DNA of 64,000 nucleotides from Bombyx mori (Eukaryota; Arthropoda; Insecta; Lepidoptera; Bombycidae): positions 7,006,001 through 7,070,000 of the forward strand of contig NC_085116.1 of NCBI RefSeq assembly GCF_030269925.1. Reading direction: 5' to 3'. Below, one piece after another: positions 47,661-59,255 of the stretch. The translations under genes and the position numbers were made by a program. Under the pieces are notes generated by a model. It did no database searches, was not told the origin of the DNA, and was given only the letters and a program-made list of their open reading frames with translations. The number at the start of each line of letters is the position of its first letter. Within the stretch, counting starts at the first letter, position 1.

Positions 47661-48169
47661 AAAATGCTTCTTAGTTTTAATAATTTTATTACAAATAGGA
47701 CAATCGCTGCTGAAAGCTTTTAGAGTACTTTTATTTTTCAAAGGAGGATAAATTTTATTAACACGCGGTCTAAGTAAAAGCTAGGATAGTAAATACAAAA
47801 CCTATCAAAACACAGAGTTAGTTTTTAATATTTAATATGTATTCAAGAGAAGCTAAAAATATTCAATACAGTTTTATCAAAATATGCCCTAGCACACAGA
47901 TACAACAAACAAAAAAAAACATTTTTGGAAAAAAAACATGCAATCTCTTTAGACATTCATACGATCTAATGAAGATCGAAAAAATGACGCTCATTAGTAG
48001 GCTGACCTGAAAGGTGTAGACTTTTTTTTAATTTCACCGCGCCGGTGTATTGATTAGTTTAAGCACACCGTATAAAGGCTGTACCGACAAGCTAACAAGC
48101 ACTACAAACGTGCTCGCAGCACCTCCCCGCAAGTACTCAAGATGATGGAAAAAGACATAAATGAGATCG

Positions 48170-48290
48170 AAGTATCATACTCCAAGAATAACTGCTGTTC
48201 CCCCTCTTGAAACAGAAACGTATGGCTGCTTCGCGGCTGAAATTAGCAGGATAGTAGAAGATACCGAACTTGCAATACGTCTTAGCACTA
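48170..48290 (-). repeat. Degenerate SINE body (Bm1-like)
   Basis: GAAACGTATGGCTGCTTCGC and GGCTGAAATTAGCAGGAT follow the inverted SINE body. Confidence 0.4.
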
Positions 48291-48718
48291 GTATAGGTAT
48301 GTTAATTTCCGATCGCAATCTGCTGAATCACCCTTACTCGCTTTTTACGACGCCCTCAGGAAGAAGGTGGAGCAAGTCTAAGCTGATACAACACACGACA
48401 TTAATAAATACCATTTTCTAACATTTTTTATTAAAGCAACAATGTTTTCTATCTAGTTGTATTCTGTTCGCTGTATCAAAGTGTATCGTGTTAACAATCC
48501 ATTAAATGCTACCAAAGACATCCTGAGTCAATGGAAACATTTCAGTTCATGTTTTAGTTATTCTCTGCATCCAGTAAGACCGGCGTCTTGTTTAATAGTT
48601 ATTAAGAGTCTTCTTTGTAAAGTTGTATTTGGTCATTAACCGGTCCTTGACGTGACAGTCTGACGCTGAAATTCATGCATTGATTTAAAATGGCAAATCT
48701 TTTTCAAAACTGGTTTAT

Positions 48719-48976
48719 ACTGGTGGTAGGACCTCTTGTGAGTCCGCGCGTGTAGGTACCACCACCTTGCCTATTTCTGCCGTGAAGCAGTAATGCGTTT
48801 CGGTTTTAAGGGTGGGGCAGCCGTTGTAACCATACTGAGACCTTAGAACTTATATCTCAAGGTGGGTGGCGCATTTATGTTGAAGATGTCTATGGGCTCC
48901 AGTAACCACTTAACACCAGGTGGGCTGTGAGCTTATCCACCCATCCAGGCAATAAAATAATAAAAAATAAAAAAAA
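48719..48976 (+). mobile_element. SINE (Bm1-like), 5'-truncated
   Basis: TACTGGTGGTAGGACCTCTT to CAGGCAATAAAATAAT plus an A-rich tail. Confidence 0.87.
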
Positions 48977-49426
48977 CTTTATTTTTTAGCGAAGATTACA
49001 CTTACATATATCCGTCCGCTTATGTGGATTGTTAAAAACAGAAAAAAAAATTATAGTTTTTATTTTATTTAGCCTTATTTTGCTGCCTACGTCCAACTCG
49101 CCATACTAACGCTAGAAAAAAACAAATAAGTTTAAACATACTTTATTGCTAAATGTCAGAAAGATTCTTCAGTTTATTTGCAAACTTAATCGAACGTATG
49201 ATTAAGGACTTTTCTTTTTATTTACACTTGTATCCTCATTTGATATGTACTTATTTCTTGTTTATTATTGCTGGCCGAAGCTGCGGTGAAATGCTCGCTC
49301 ATTTTATTTAAAAAAAGAAGGTAAATGTAAGTAATAGGTACTCACCCCTCTAGGTTCCGAGTACAAGATAAAGTTGTTCATACAAAATATTACGTAACAC
49401 TCAGACTTAACATTATTGTTTTTTTT
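48977..49426. other. AT-rich stretch, no gene seen
   Basis: No named feature. Confidence 0.4.
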
Positions 49427-50130
49427 TTCCTACCTAAGCTGGGAGCCTTGAGAGGCTATATCAGCGTACCCTTAGCTAGTAGGTGAGCTCACGGGGCTCA
49501 AACTGACGACGTTACTAACACGAACCCTAGCAAGAACCGCGCTTCGCAGAATCTACCACTGTATCGGAAACGCGACCCACTGATAAGATCCGGCGAGAAA
49601 CTCGTTGGGCTGTGTCTGAGGGTTAATTTGCTCGTGGAGCCCTTCGTCGCAAGCGACGGGTTCGACGAGAACGATGACCGGTGCTTGAGGTACCTAGAAG
49701 CACCATTAGTGGATCGGGAGGATCCGATATGACGTATTTGGGGCGACGTCGACTGCTTTCCATTCTGTCTGCAGGATCGGGAATGTAGTTACCGGCGGCC
49801 ACGATGAGAGGGTTCTCGTGTCGTGCCGCTTTGTCGAAGTGGCGCATCGACGCCGACTGCAGGTACTTACTTATGGACTCTAAGTCCAGATCGTCGTGGA
49901 GGTCGACGTTCCTGACGAACAACGGAGCTCCGACGGCTATCCAGCAAAAACGGGATTGAATGATTTGGAATGATTTTAAGTTACTGCGGGCCGCGTGAGC
50001 AAACACTACACTTGCATAGGTCATGACGGGGCGTATGCAAGTTTTGTAGAGTGTCACCTTGTTTCTAATGAACAATTTACTTTGCCTGCATATCATCGAG
50101 TAGAAATTTGATGTATTGGGTGAAGACATG
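49427..50130 (-). mobile_element. LINE 3' end, family B, with an open ORF2 C-terminus
   Basis: The open frame (50129-49623) encodes RQSKLFIRNKVTLYKTCIRP, VMTYASVVFAHAARSNLKSF and QIIQSRFCWIAVGAPLFVRN, then DKAARHENPLIVAAGNYIPD and an Arg-rich end. This is the C-terminus of a Jockey-type reverse transcriptase. 3' UTR and A tail (poly-T on plus) lie at 49427-49622. Its upstream side is cut by a SINE at 50133. Confidence 0.8.
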
Positions 50131-50132
50131 TA

Positions 50133-50434
50133 TGGTTTTTTTTATTGCTTAGATGGGCGGACGAGCTCACGGCTTACTGGTGCTTAGGTGGTTACTTGAG
50201 CCTATAGATATCTTCAAACTAGATACCACCATCCACCATGAGATCAGTTCTAAGGTATCCGTTTTCACAGTACAACGGCTTCTCGACCATTCAAACCGAA
50301 ACACGCTTCACGGCAGAAATAGACGGGGTTGTGGTACCTACCCGTGCGAACACAGAAGAGGTCCTACCATCAGTAATTATGCAAATTATAATTTTGCGGG
50401 TTTGATTTTTATTACACAATGTTTTTCACACAAT
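50133..50434 (-). mobile_element. SINE (Bm1-like), body without head
   Basis: Starts in poly-T at 50135, ATTGCTTAGATGGGCGGACG, and extends beyond the CCATCAGT junction into TAATTTTGCGGGTTTGATTT, so more of the 5' body is kept than in most copies. Confidence 0.8.
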
Positions 50435-50486
50435 CACAAACACATTGATTATTTTCTTTAGATTATCAGTATGGAACGAAACGTAT

Positions 50487-50857
50487 TGTTACGCCGGTAA
50501 GGCAACGTCATCTATCGCCGAATAGTCGAACGAATATCGAAGGACCTAATAGCACCTAGAACGCTCGAGAAGTACAACGCCATCTATTGTCAGATAGCGG
50601 AAACACAATACTAGGTATGTATGGAATATTCTTGACGATTCTAGGGATTTCGTCTCGACTATAAAAGCATTGCAGAGATGGCACGCAGTCAGTTAGTAAT
50701 CGGAACTATTCGAAGTGAAACAGCGAACGGATCACCTGAAGCGAAGCGGAAGAAGTAAATTGAGAATTTTAAGTGTTTTAAGTGTTCTAAATGTTGAATA
50801 CAGTGTTAGCTTGTAATTTGCTAGAATTTTATTTATCCCGAACACCAGCGCGTAACA
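50487..50857 (+). mobile_element. Solo LTR
   Basis: 371 bp bounded by TGTTACGCCGG and CCAGCGCGTAACA (7-bp inverted ends TGTTACG / CGTAACA). It contains TATAAAAG at 50660-50667 and an initiator-like TCAGTT at 50689-50694, 31 bp from the TATA box to the A. No internal retroviral-like genes adjoin it on either side. A target duplication is not clear (GTAT / CTAT). Confidence 0.6.
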
Positions 50858-52738
50858 CTATAAATCAAAGTTTTCGCTTGTGTATCCTAGACAAGCATAA
50901 AACTACATAACTGAAGGCTCTCATTTTATTGTTTCGGGTAAATAACATAATATACTTAGAAATTATTATCTATTTACACGTTTCTTGCCAACGACGCTGA
51001 TAAATTAGAGTACATTTATAACAGTTTTGACAATATTCCCGGCAATTTTCACCACGTAGGAACAATGTGTCACTCAATACTAATAATTTCACACCATATA
51101 ATTAAATATAAATATAACTAAATATGGGGCTCTGTAAATCTACCAGGCATTGCAACCAAAATGGTTAGGTATATATGTACCATAACTGTCCCATAATGTT
51201 AAGCCATCATAAATAACTGAATATCAGTTCCTTCTCGGTAAATCTTTCATCAAACTATTTTATAATTTGAATCGTTCGATTGAAATGTTGAAGTAGATAT
51301 CTCACCGAGCTTTAGATGTCGAGAGATATATTATATTATTTAAGATTACAAAACTTTTGAAAAAAGTAATTATCATTGAATGGTTCCCGTCCCTATAATG
51401 GTACGTTTCTTTTTATATTACTATTCGTTTGTAGCTCTATACTTTCAATTTACTTGTCACATTAAAAACTGACCAAGACTATACGGGACCACACACGCTG
51501 AACGACCCTACACCCGGAAGCTTGGAACTAAAACGATGTATATTTAGTCTCAGGAAGTAATTCAATACATTTATGTCAGAAACTATTTGAACTTTCATTT
51601 CTATGAAATTAGATAAGCACTTGTAATCATCACCTCACATCACATACGATAACATTGACATTGTACTCGGAAGGTCAGTTGGGGTGTTACCAGCACGCGA
51701 ACACTCAATTTTCGAGGGCATCAAAAATTATGTACAATAGAAATATCGGAATGGAGAATCACATAACGTATCAAGGTTGCATAGAGCATTAAATATTCAC
51801 ACCCTACATAAGAACAAAGACTCAAAAGCACTATAGGTATTTCGGTAGCACAAAAACCTCTATTTATGGTGGTACAGAGCTCTTTGTTTTCTATGAACAT
51901 GTCCGTTGCTTAAATGACACTTAAAATGTTCATAATATCATGTTGGTAGTAATAGTATAGTTGTAGAAGCATGTTTGGCTAATGTGACAATAGTGACGAC
52001 TCTGACGACTTCGAAGGAAAGGTCCTCCACCGAGTCTTTGCTCGGTATACTAATGGTCCGGTCCGGTTGAGCTTTTGCAAGCATATTTTAAAGACGTCTT
52101 TAACGCCATTTAGTTTTATGCCGAATTGCTTCTATTCTATTATAGCTATAGCTACCTGCTTGAATTACTGCGATTATTACCCAGCTCCGCATAACCTATC
52201 CGTATTACTCGCCTTTATCTCCTACCTAACTCTTCAGATAGTCGGTGGTAGATGACTGGAGATGTTATCAGTTTGGATGGGTACCACTATTTTCTTTTCT
52301 GTTGCGAAGTAGTAAGTAATATGTTATTTTTTTAAACCAAACTTATATTTAACACCGTATACAAATACTTATTTAGACAGATTTCAACGTAAAGTTGCCG
52401 TAGAAGCTATGAGATGAACGTTTTCACATTTTAATCCATCGTGTGGATCGTATAAAGGTCAAGTTCTTCGACTAGGTTATAGGCTCACGCTTCGTTGGTG
52501 CCAGTCCAAGGCCGCTGAACATCAAAGCTGACAGGTTTCGAATTATCCCCTCCGACGAACAAGCGCACTCGTGTTACGACGCGCCTGAATCTGGAACATC
52601 TAATCTTGGCTAATATTGATATTTAATAGACACTACAAATATTTCTACGTATAATTTATTATTACATATTCTATATATTATATTACGAACGAAGTTATAA
52701 AATAGTGTTTTTTTTTTAAATTGGAAACTTTGCTCTTA
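50858..52738. other. AT-rich stretch, no gene seen
   Basis: CGAAGGAAAGGTCCTCCACC at about 52012 also occurs, altered, in a Tlk intron at 59272-59293. A SINE-like trace lies at 52290-52320. Confidence 0.35.
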
Positions 52739-52976
52739 TCTATACTAATATATAAGTCTATAGTGGTTTTTATGGATGTTCCGTTATAACTACTGAACCA
52801 TGCATCCGATTGACTTGAAACTTGGTATCCATGTAGAGAATACATGTACTTAATGTTTATATGAGTGTAGGACTTCCTACACCAGTTGCGGGGGCGTTAA
52901 TTATGAGAATTTTTGTGGGGGTGAGAAATAATAATGTTAATTTGAAATACCCCGCGAAGCGGACAGGTACAGCTAG
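52739..52976 (+). mobile_element. Helitron (CTACAGTGG family), complete
   Basis: TCTATACTAATATATAAGTC to AGGTACAGCTAG between A (52738) and T (52977). It contains CACCAGTTGCGGGGGCGTTA. It is the reference copy for the two cyclase-intron copies. Confidence 0.78.
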
Positions 52977-53020
52977 TAATTTATAATTGGATAGCTAGTT
53001 GAAGTTTAAAAAACAAGTTA

Positions 53021-53232
53021 CTGGCGCTAAGACGTATTTTAGGTCCGCTCGAGTGGTTACTGCAATCCTGCCTATTTCTACCGCGAAGCAGTAATGCATT
53101 TTCGTAATACAATTCATTTCGAGACTTCGGCCTCTTATAACTATGCGCCGCCATCCGGTATTCACTTTATTGTCGATGGGCTCGGTCCACTTGGCCGTGA
53201 GCTCGTTTACACATATAAACAATAAAAATAAT
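53021..53232 (+). mobile_element. Diverged SINE (Bm1-like)
   Basis: TACTGGCGCTAAGACGTATT, CTACCGCGAAGCAGTAATGC and AACAATAAAAATAATA at the end. Confidence 0.65.
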
Positions 53233-54160
53233 AGTATGAACCACTTTCAAAATACTATGATATTCTATATTCTCTTCTACAAAATAAAAGAAGTTGCAAA
53301 AATGACATTCTATCATACATTAACATCCAAGCGTTAATACATTCCATTAACTAACGGTTCAATAATAATAAAAACATTTTTTTTCGCTAAAAAATCATTT
53401 TTACAGTTCATTATTTTGCACAATTCAACTAGTATACATAGCAACAAATAATTGCATAAACGCAAGCCTTGCATCGTTTCGCCTCAGGGTGCACATTCAA
53501 ACTGCGAACCTCACTAAAGCTTCCCCTAGAGCGACTTTATTCCATGAATGACAAAAGAGTATTTTTCCCTTAGGCATATAGGCATATATCGTATATTTAT
53601 ATGGAAACATCTATCATTGTGCTAAAATCACGCAATAAATCTGGAAAACTTTTCAACTTGAGAAATATAGAGGTTGCAATAATATTTTACATAATAATAT
53701 TTAAAATATTAGATTTCGGTCCTCTTTCATTTTTATTATAAACATTGAGCCATATGCACAAAAAAACAAAGATTCAACGGAAAAGAATTGTTGTACTGTG
53801 CCTACTACAAATATTTGCAGAGACAAAAACAATATCAAAGATCTTTCACAAATATACCTACTACAATCTGGAGTTGAGTCATTCGAAGTTCAACATCAAG
53901 ACAAGGAATCATAATTAATTAAATCATACAATGACCGCCATTCTGAAAACATAATGATTTAAATCAATCAACTAATATTTAATATTTCTCAAGACTTTCC
54001 ACGTCAATCTAAAAACGTGATGCCGTTTGAGACTATTCGTCGTATTTTCATGTTTAGTTGATGATTAGCTCGTCGTTTATTTCACCGTTATGAAATGTTA
54101 AAAAACGGCATTAAAACAGATACTTTAGCTTAATTTTTTATTTACTCTCTATATGAACCA
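53233..54160. other. AT-rich stretch, no gene seen
   Basis: No named feature. Confidence 0.4.
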
Positions 54161-54164
54161 AATC

Positions 54165-54264
54165 GTCGTCGTGGCCTAACGGATAAGACGTCCGGTGCAT
54201 TCGTGTTGAGCGATGCACCGGTGTTCGAATCTCAGGCGGGTACCAATTTTTCTAATGAAATACG
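54165..54264 (+). mobile_element. SINE (Bm1-like) 5' part with tRNA-like head
   Basis: GTCGTCGTGGCCTAACGGAT through B box GTGTTCGAATCTC to ATGAAATACG. It continues after the DNA transposon at 55505. Confidence 0.88.
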
Positions 54265-54266
54265 TA

Positions 54267-55504
54267 CCGTAAAATGGGGCGATTAGGGATTGAGAGGCGA
54301 ATCGGGAAAAAACCGGGAAAATCTTTCGACACTCAATATTAGTTATAAATTCGTTGCAAAATCTTCCATTTTTTGTAGTTTAATAGTAGAATGTTAAAAG
54401 TTTACAAAACAACTCTGAATATGCATGATAATAGCTGCTAACTTATAAAAAATCGCGTTTCAAATTAACTTTCTGTGGTGGTAATTATTTTAGTGCTAGA
54501 AACTTTGCTCTCTTTTATTTATTTGATAATAATAGAAGACGACTGTGATTTATAAACGTTATTTAGTGTTTGAACCATCATGTATAATATTAAAGGTAAG
54601 TCTCAGTTGTTATTGGTTTTAATGTATTTGATAAAATAAAAATACATGTAAAAATCTGTTGTTTTGGGGACGTATTGGGGACGTCTCAGGTACAAATAAC
54701 AACGAAGAAGGGGTCAATTGGTATGAGAATACGTGAAATGGAAACGACCTAAGTATAAATAGGTACAAGTTTCTAGGGTTGTCTATGTAGTTATAACAAT
54801 ATTTGTTAAATTTGTTGGTAAAAATCTGGTTTATTCATGATGTTTTTGTCTAGAACTTTTATTCAAAATTATCAATGTGTTATTTTATTGTTTGGTATTA
54901 TTATTATCAGTTACCTATTGTTTTCTATTTTTAGATACGCCTCGCGTGTACGTATCAAAGAGTGCAAAGCCTTTTAAGAGATATTATCCCTTAATATTAA
55001 AAACAGCAATTGAGAAATTGCCTAATTGGGAATAAGTCTTTAGTTGAAATAGCTAAGCAATTTAATATAAGTAAGTCAATTTTGCACAGACATGTAATAA
55101 GAACATTGAAATCTCAAGGTGGACAAAAATGTCTAAGTAATACATAATAAAATATTTGATATTTGTTCAGAGTGTCAGTTTTTCAATGTTTTTTATTGAT
55201 GATCACTTTGTTGGTGCAAATAAATAAATAAATAAATAAATTAAAACCAAGTAGCAAATTTCTCAACCCTAGCAAATTTCTCATTTCGTCCCAATTAACC
55301 GCAATTTCCGGGTAAATAGGGATTACACCTATTTTTGCTTTTTTTGCTTAAACTGGAATGCTAGTTGCATAGTTTTAAATTGGAAAACAAAGATGCCCCC
55401 AAGACTTAATCATTTTGATCCTGATATAGCATTATATACATCAACAACTACCTTAAAATTGGTCATAGAGTTGGAATTTGTCCCTAATCGCCCCATTTTA
55501 CCGG
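54267..55504. mobile_element. pogo-like DNA transposon inserted in a SINE
   Basis: 1238 bp flanked by TA duplications (54265-54266, 55505-55506). Terminal inverted repeats are CCGTAAAATGGGGCGATTAG on the left and CCGGTAAAATGGGGCGATTA on the right, inverted (about 22 bp with one indel). Inside (about 55020-55145, plus strand) is a decayed transposase N-terminus: NKSLVEIAKQFNISKSILHR, then LKSQGGQKCLS, with a frameshift before it. This is the psq-type helix-turn-helix of pogo/Tigger elements. The DDE domain is absent, so it is non-autonomous. Confidence 0.8.
55219..55245. repeat. (AAAT)n microsatellite
   Basis: About six tandem AAAT units inside the pogo-like element. Confidence 0.8.
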
Positions 55505-55776
55505 TACTCAGCAAATGTTCACGATTGACTTTCACGGTGAAGGAATAACATCGTGTAATAAAATTGAAACCCGCAAAATTATAATTTGTGTAATTACTGA
55601 TGGTAGGACCTCTTGTGAGTCCGCGCGGGTGGGTTCCGCCACCCTGCCTATTTCTGCCGTGAAGCAGTAATGCGTTTCGGTTTGAAGGGTGGGGCAGCCG
55701 TTGTAACTATACTTGAGACCTTAGAACTTATATTATCTCATTTGTGGCGCATTTGCGTTGTGGATGTCTATGGGCT
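55505..55776 (+). mobile_element. SINE (Bm1-like) 3' part, tail lost
   Basis: Resumes GTACTCAGCAAATGTTCACG, runs through the body and stops at CTATGGGCTCC. The final 65 bases and A tail are missing. Confidence 0.85.
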
Positions 55777-55911
55777 CCAACAAGTATGTACATACTTACA
55801 TTTATGTTGAATAATTTTTTTTTATTTGATTTGATTTAAAGGTCTTAGTTACCAGGTCATAAAACCCCTTTTAAAATATATTTAAATATCAATGTTGTTA
55901 AAATATTAATA

Positions 55912-56426
55912 TTATGGAGGGTAGAGGTAAGGAGGACCGTCTCTGTATGTAAAAAGTGTTCGTTAAAATCTGCTAAATAAGGGTGGCGCTACAGCAGCAA
56001 CCGGCTAAATTTAAAAAAAGGCGCTGAACGTTATTAGAATAAGATAGAGGAATAAAAAAGGATGAAAGAACTGTAAGCACTACAAATTCACAAAAAAATA
56101 TTTTATTTAATGCTGATAAGAAAATGCAATCGATGTCTCCACGTTTTACCACAGCAATAATTTTAGGTTATATTGACGAAATTAGGAGTTTGGACTACGT
56201 AAACATGTGAGGTCTTATATCACTAACTACTCTAGTCATTAAATATATTAAATTTCCTAACTCAGCATACTTCAATCAGTTGACAACTGCTCAATTCACA
56301 TCATACCCTGAGCCTGTGCTAGCGCCATTCTGGAGGATTTATGAACTGTTATTTAGTGCTGAAAGTAGGACACTTTTTCAAGCTTCTCCCATATGAGACG
56401 GTTCTCCTTACCTCTACCCTCCATAA
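55912..56426. mobile_element. MITE with TTATGGAGGGTAGAGG ends
   Basis: 515 bp. Left TTATGGAGGGTAGAGGTAAG and the right end inverted are the same for 23 bases, then ACCGTCTC after one base change region. Flanked by TTAATA on both sides (55906-55911, 56427-56432). No coding frame. The superfamily is not recognised. Confidence 0.7.
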
Positions 56427-56501
56427 TTAATATATAGGTAACAATATAGCATTTTTCAAATTTCACACTTGAGCTATTGACTTGAACAATTTTAAGACTT
56501 A

Positions 56502-56845
56502 TAGCGACCTGCCGCGCCCTCGCTTCGCTTCGGAAACATAAAATTTTATTATTGATAGGCGAGTCCCGCCCTGTTGCGCGCGGTACGACAATAACAGCGG
56601 GTGACGCCGCGAGGCGAAGCTAGTCTAAAAAAAGTACTCCTTATATCATCAGCTACCTATCAGTGAAAGTCCCGCCAAAATCGGTCTGGCCGTTCAAGAG
56701 ATTAGCCGGAGCAAACAGACAGACAGACAAAAATTGTAAAAAATGTTATTTTGGTGTGTGTGCCATATATATATATTCATGTGCATGTAGTAAGAAGCGG
56801 TTATTTCAATATTATCAACAGACACATTTTATTTATATGTATAGA
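56502..56845 (-). mobile_element. Helitron (CGAAGCGAGGGCGGG family)
   Basis: The minus-strand 5' TC is at 56845, the 3' end CGCTAT in place of CGCTAG. Body as 34545-34891. The frame at 56663-56863 is a shadow of this repeat. Confidence 0.72.
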
Positions 56846-57280
56846 TTAATGATGAATGCATAACAATTCGAACATGTTTTCATAGACAGATATTTTAGTT
56901 AGTTGTAGAAAAATTAAAAATTAAAATAATGAACGGATGACATTGATAGAACTATTAAAGAGGTACACCATGCAACAGGTAAAAAATTTAAAGGTAACGG
57001 CTCCACCTTCTTTAGGCCATTGATGACATTTTACCTTGAAAAGCGATGACACTGAATAACAATGAATACAATAAACTAAAGTGACTTTAAATATATTTAA
57101 ATTCGCTTGTTAAATTGGCCTAATTAAAATCGTAACTTTTTTTTGTAAATCCCTTTTGATAGAACCGATAATAAGGGCAACCGCACTAGTACTTTCAAAA
57201 CAAAATAATCTATCGATTAGTGTTGCTGTGGCACGTAAATTACTACACCGGATGTGTGGTTAGAAAATGGTACAAAATCA

Positions 57281-57537
57281 CTTCGACAAAGCGGCACGAC
57301 ATGAAAACCCTCTCATCGTGGCCGCTGGTAACTACATTCCCGATCCTGCGGACAGAAGTCGACGTCGCCCAAAACACATCATTTCGGATCCTCCCGATCC
57401 AATAACGATGCTTTTAGGTACCTCAAGCACCGGTCATCGTACTTGTCGAACCCGTCGCTTGCGACGAAGGGCTAGTTAAGGTTACGCTGAAATAGCCTCT
57501 CAAGGCTATTTTCAGCTTAGGTACGAAGAAAAAAAAA
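57281..57537 (+). mobile_element. LINE 3' end, family B, clean insertion
   Basis: 5'-truncated to 257 bp: FDKAARHENPLIVAAGNYIP, DPADRSRRRP, the 3' UTR and an A-rich tail. Flanked by perfect 12-bp repeats GGTACAAAATCA (57269-57280 and 57538-57549). Confidence 0.85.
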
Positions 57538-57549
57538 GGTACAAAATCA

Positions 57550-58333
57550 TGTAAGGCGCAGACGATAGGAATATTTTGGGAATGCGGTGAAGGTTGAAAA
57601 ACAAGGCCTGAATCTAAGAATACAAAACTCGTGACTCACCTCATGTTCTCAATATTATTCTCCAGCGATACGGTTCCTTAATGATTATTCAGTGGCAAAC
57701 GAAGAGAGACCACTTCACAATATTAAAAGATGTTTTGGTATACTATGATGCCCTAGCGCTTCAAAACGCGTGTTTCTTCTCTTCAAACTATCAATTTGAC
57801 ATCAACATTTAAAGAGATGTTACATTTCACCTCATCTTACTTTCTAGGTGTTGTCTCTCCTCAGAGTATTTTGTCGTTTTATCCAAATTTCTTTTCATTC
57901 ACTTTTTCCCTTTGCTATAATGTCTCCATTAAAACTTTTTAAATGGCGCAGCAACTGCAATATAAGTGCACTATTTCGTCTGAACTTGGGTTTCAGCAGA
58001 CTATTATAGATGATGTAATAAAACACTAAGGATAATATTTTAACTTTTAATAGGGATAACTTATATAATATGCAAGGGACAGTCCCAAGGATTCCTCTCT
58101 AGTGATCAAAGGATAAAACCATCACTCACAAGTGGAGAATCACATTTTATCACCCGCTCAATAAATACGGTCAACAGTAAGCATAATCTTAAACAATTTA
58201 ATCCGTAAATGATATTTAGTCATTTTACAACTCTGGATATTTAACCGACAAGGTTCAAACTAAAAAGTAGTCGGATCACGGTCGGGCCGGAGTACTACTG
58301 CGCCGCCGGGTGGCGCGGGCGGCGCCGGCGCGG
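57550..58333 (-). other. Probable Tlk 3' UTR and downstream region
   Basis: No open frame or repeat recognised. It follows the Tlk stop codon on the minus strand. No convincing AATAAA on the minus strand near the stop was found by eye, so the 3' end is not placed. Confidence 0.3.
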
Positions 58334-58504
58334 CTAGGAGCCCCCACCTCCGCCACCCGTCCCGGACCCCGCCCCCGCACCGCCCGACCCCGCCCCCGCA
58401 CCGCGAGACTTGGGCGTCGGCGGCTGCAGGTATTCGTGCCGCGCCAGACCGAACACATCGATGCGCTCCTCTTTGCGGTACGCCAGGCACGCGCGGATGA
58501 AACT
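58334..58504 (-). CDS. Tlk: Tousled-like kinase, last coding exon with Gly-rich tail
   Basis: 171 nt from TATTTTAG|AGT to the TAG at 58334, residues 306-361. FIRACLAYRKEERIDV with its conserved arginine closes the kinase domain. After QPPTPKSR the protein ends in about 22 Gly/Ala/Ser/Thr residues (GAGAGSGGAGAGSGTGG...) encoded by a duplicated GC-rich unit. As I recall, vertebrate Tlks end in a Ser-rich phosphorylated tail instead. The stop is in frame and no further exon is needed. The plus-strand frame over the same bases is a shadow. Confidence 0.93.
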   Translation of the reverse strand, partial: SFIRACLAYRKEERIDVFGLARHEYLQPPTPKSRGAGAGSGGAGAGSGTGGGGGGS

Positions 58505-58638
58505 CTAAAATAAATAAATTAAAACATTCTAAAATAAAACAAAATATAAAATTAAATATCTCTAAAATAAAAAATTACAATGAAACTTGAATTTCCTAAA
58601 TTCGTCTACTCCGCCTACCAATTCCTCTCTTGTGTACT

Positions 58639-58810
58639 GTGTGCTTAGTGCGAGTTTTTTAACGTTCTCGATAGCGTAAAAGTTAGCCCAATTTTATATG
58701 CAGTTGAAACAGAGCCCCTAGCGGCAAACGTAGGCAAACGATCCCACTCCATACAAATATCAGCAACTTTTACGCTATCAAGAACGTTAAAAAACTCGCA
58801 CTAAGCACAC
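58639..58810. mobile_element. MITE (GTGTGCTTAGTGCGAG family) in the last Tlk intron
   Basis: 172 bp with about 46-bp terminal inverted repeats (GTGTGCTTAGTGCGAGTTTT ... one mismatch, CTCG/CTTG). It contains a small tandem AGGCAAACG duplication. Confidence 0.75.
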
Positions 58811-58811
58811 T

Positions 58812-58960
58812 GGTCTACACTGGTAGGAACCATGGATGCCTATTTTTTTTACCACGAAGCAATGGTACATTCAGATTTAAAGGGGGGAGAGTATTTTTTT
58901 CAATGTAACTGAGGCTTCAAGGTTTTGTCTCAAGGGCAACCAAGGCTTTCATGGTGTCAT
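58812..58960 (+). repeat. Degenerate SINE (Bm1-like)
   Basis: ACACTGGTAGGAACCATGG, TTTACCACGAAGCAATGG and TTTAAAGGGGGGAG follow the SINE order. Confidence 0.4.
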
Positions 58961-59255
58961 AGTCAACTTACTGATTGAACGACTGACTAATAGTTATTTG
59001 CCACTGTGTACATACATCTAAAATAATATCATAGAAATGTAAAATCTTAAAAACATTATAATAATGTTTATGATAATATGTTCTTACTTTCTAATTTAAA
59101 ACCTATTTGTAAGGAATATATTGCTATTGTGGCGGGTAGCCATCATTCAACGCAAGATAATTGACAGATGCCTGAATCTCGCTTACGACATTTTCAAGAT
59201 AAAGCGCATATAAACAAGTTCCGAACAACAACATTCGGACCGTCGGGGTCACCAG

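Noticed and set aside
58310..58513. Plus-strand Pro/Arg-rich frame
   Set aside because: Antisense shadow of the last Tlk exon.
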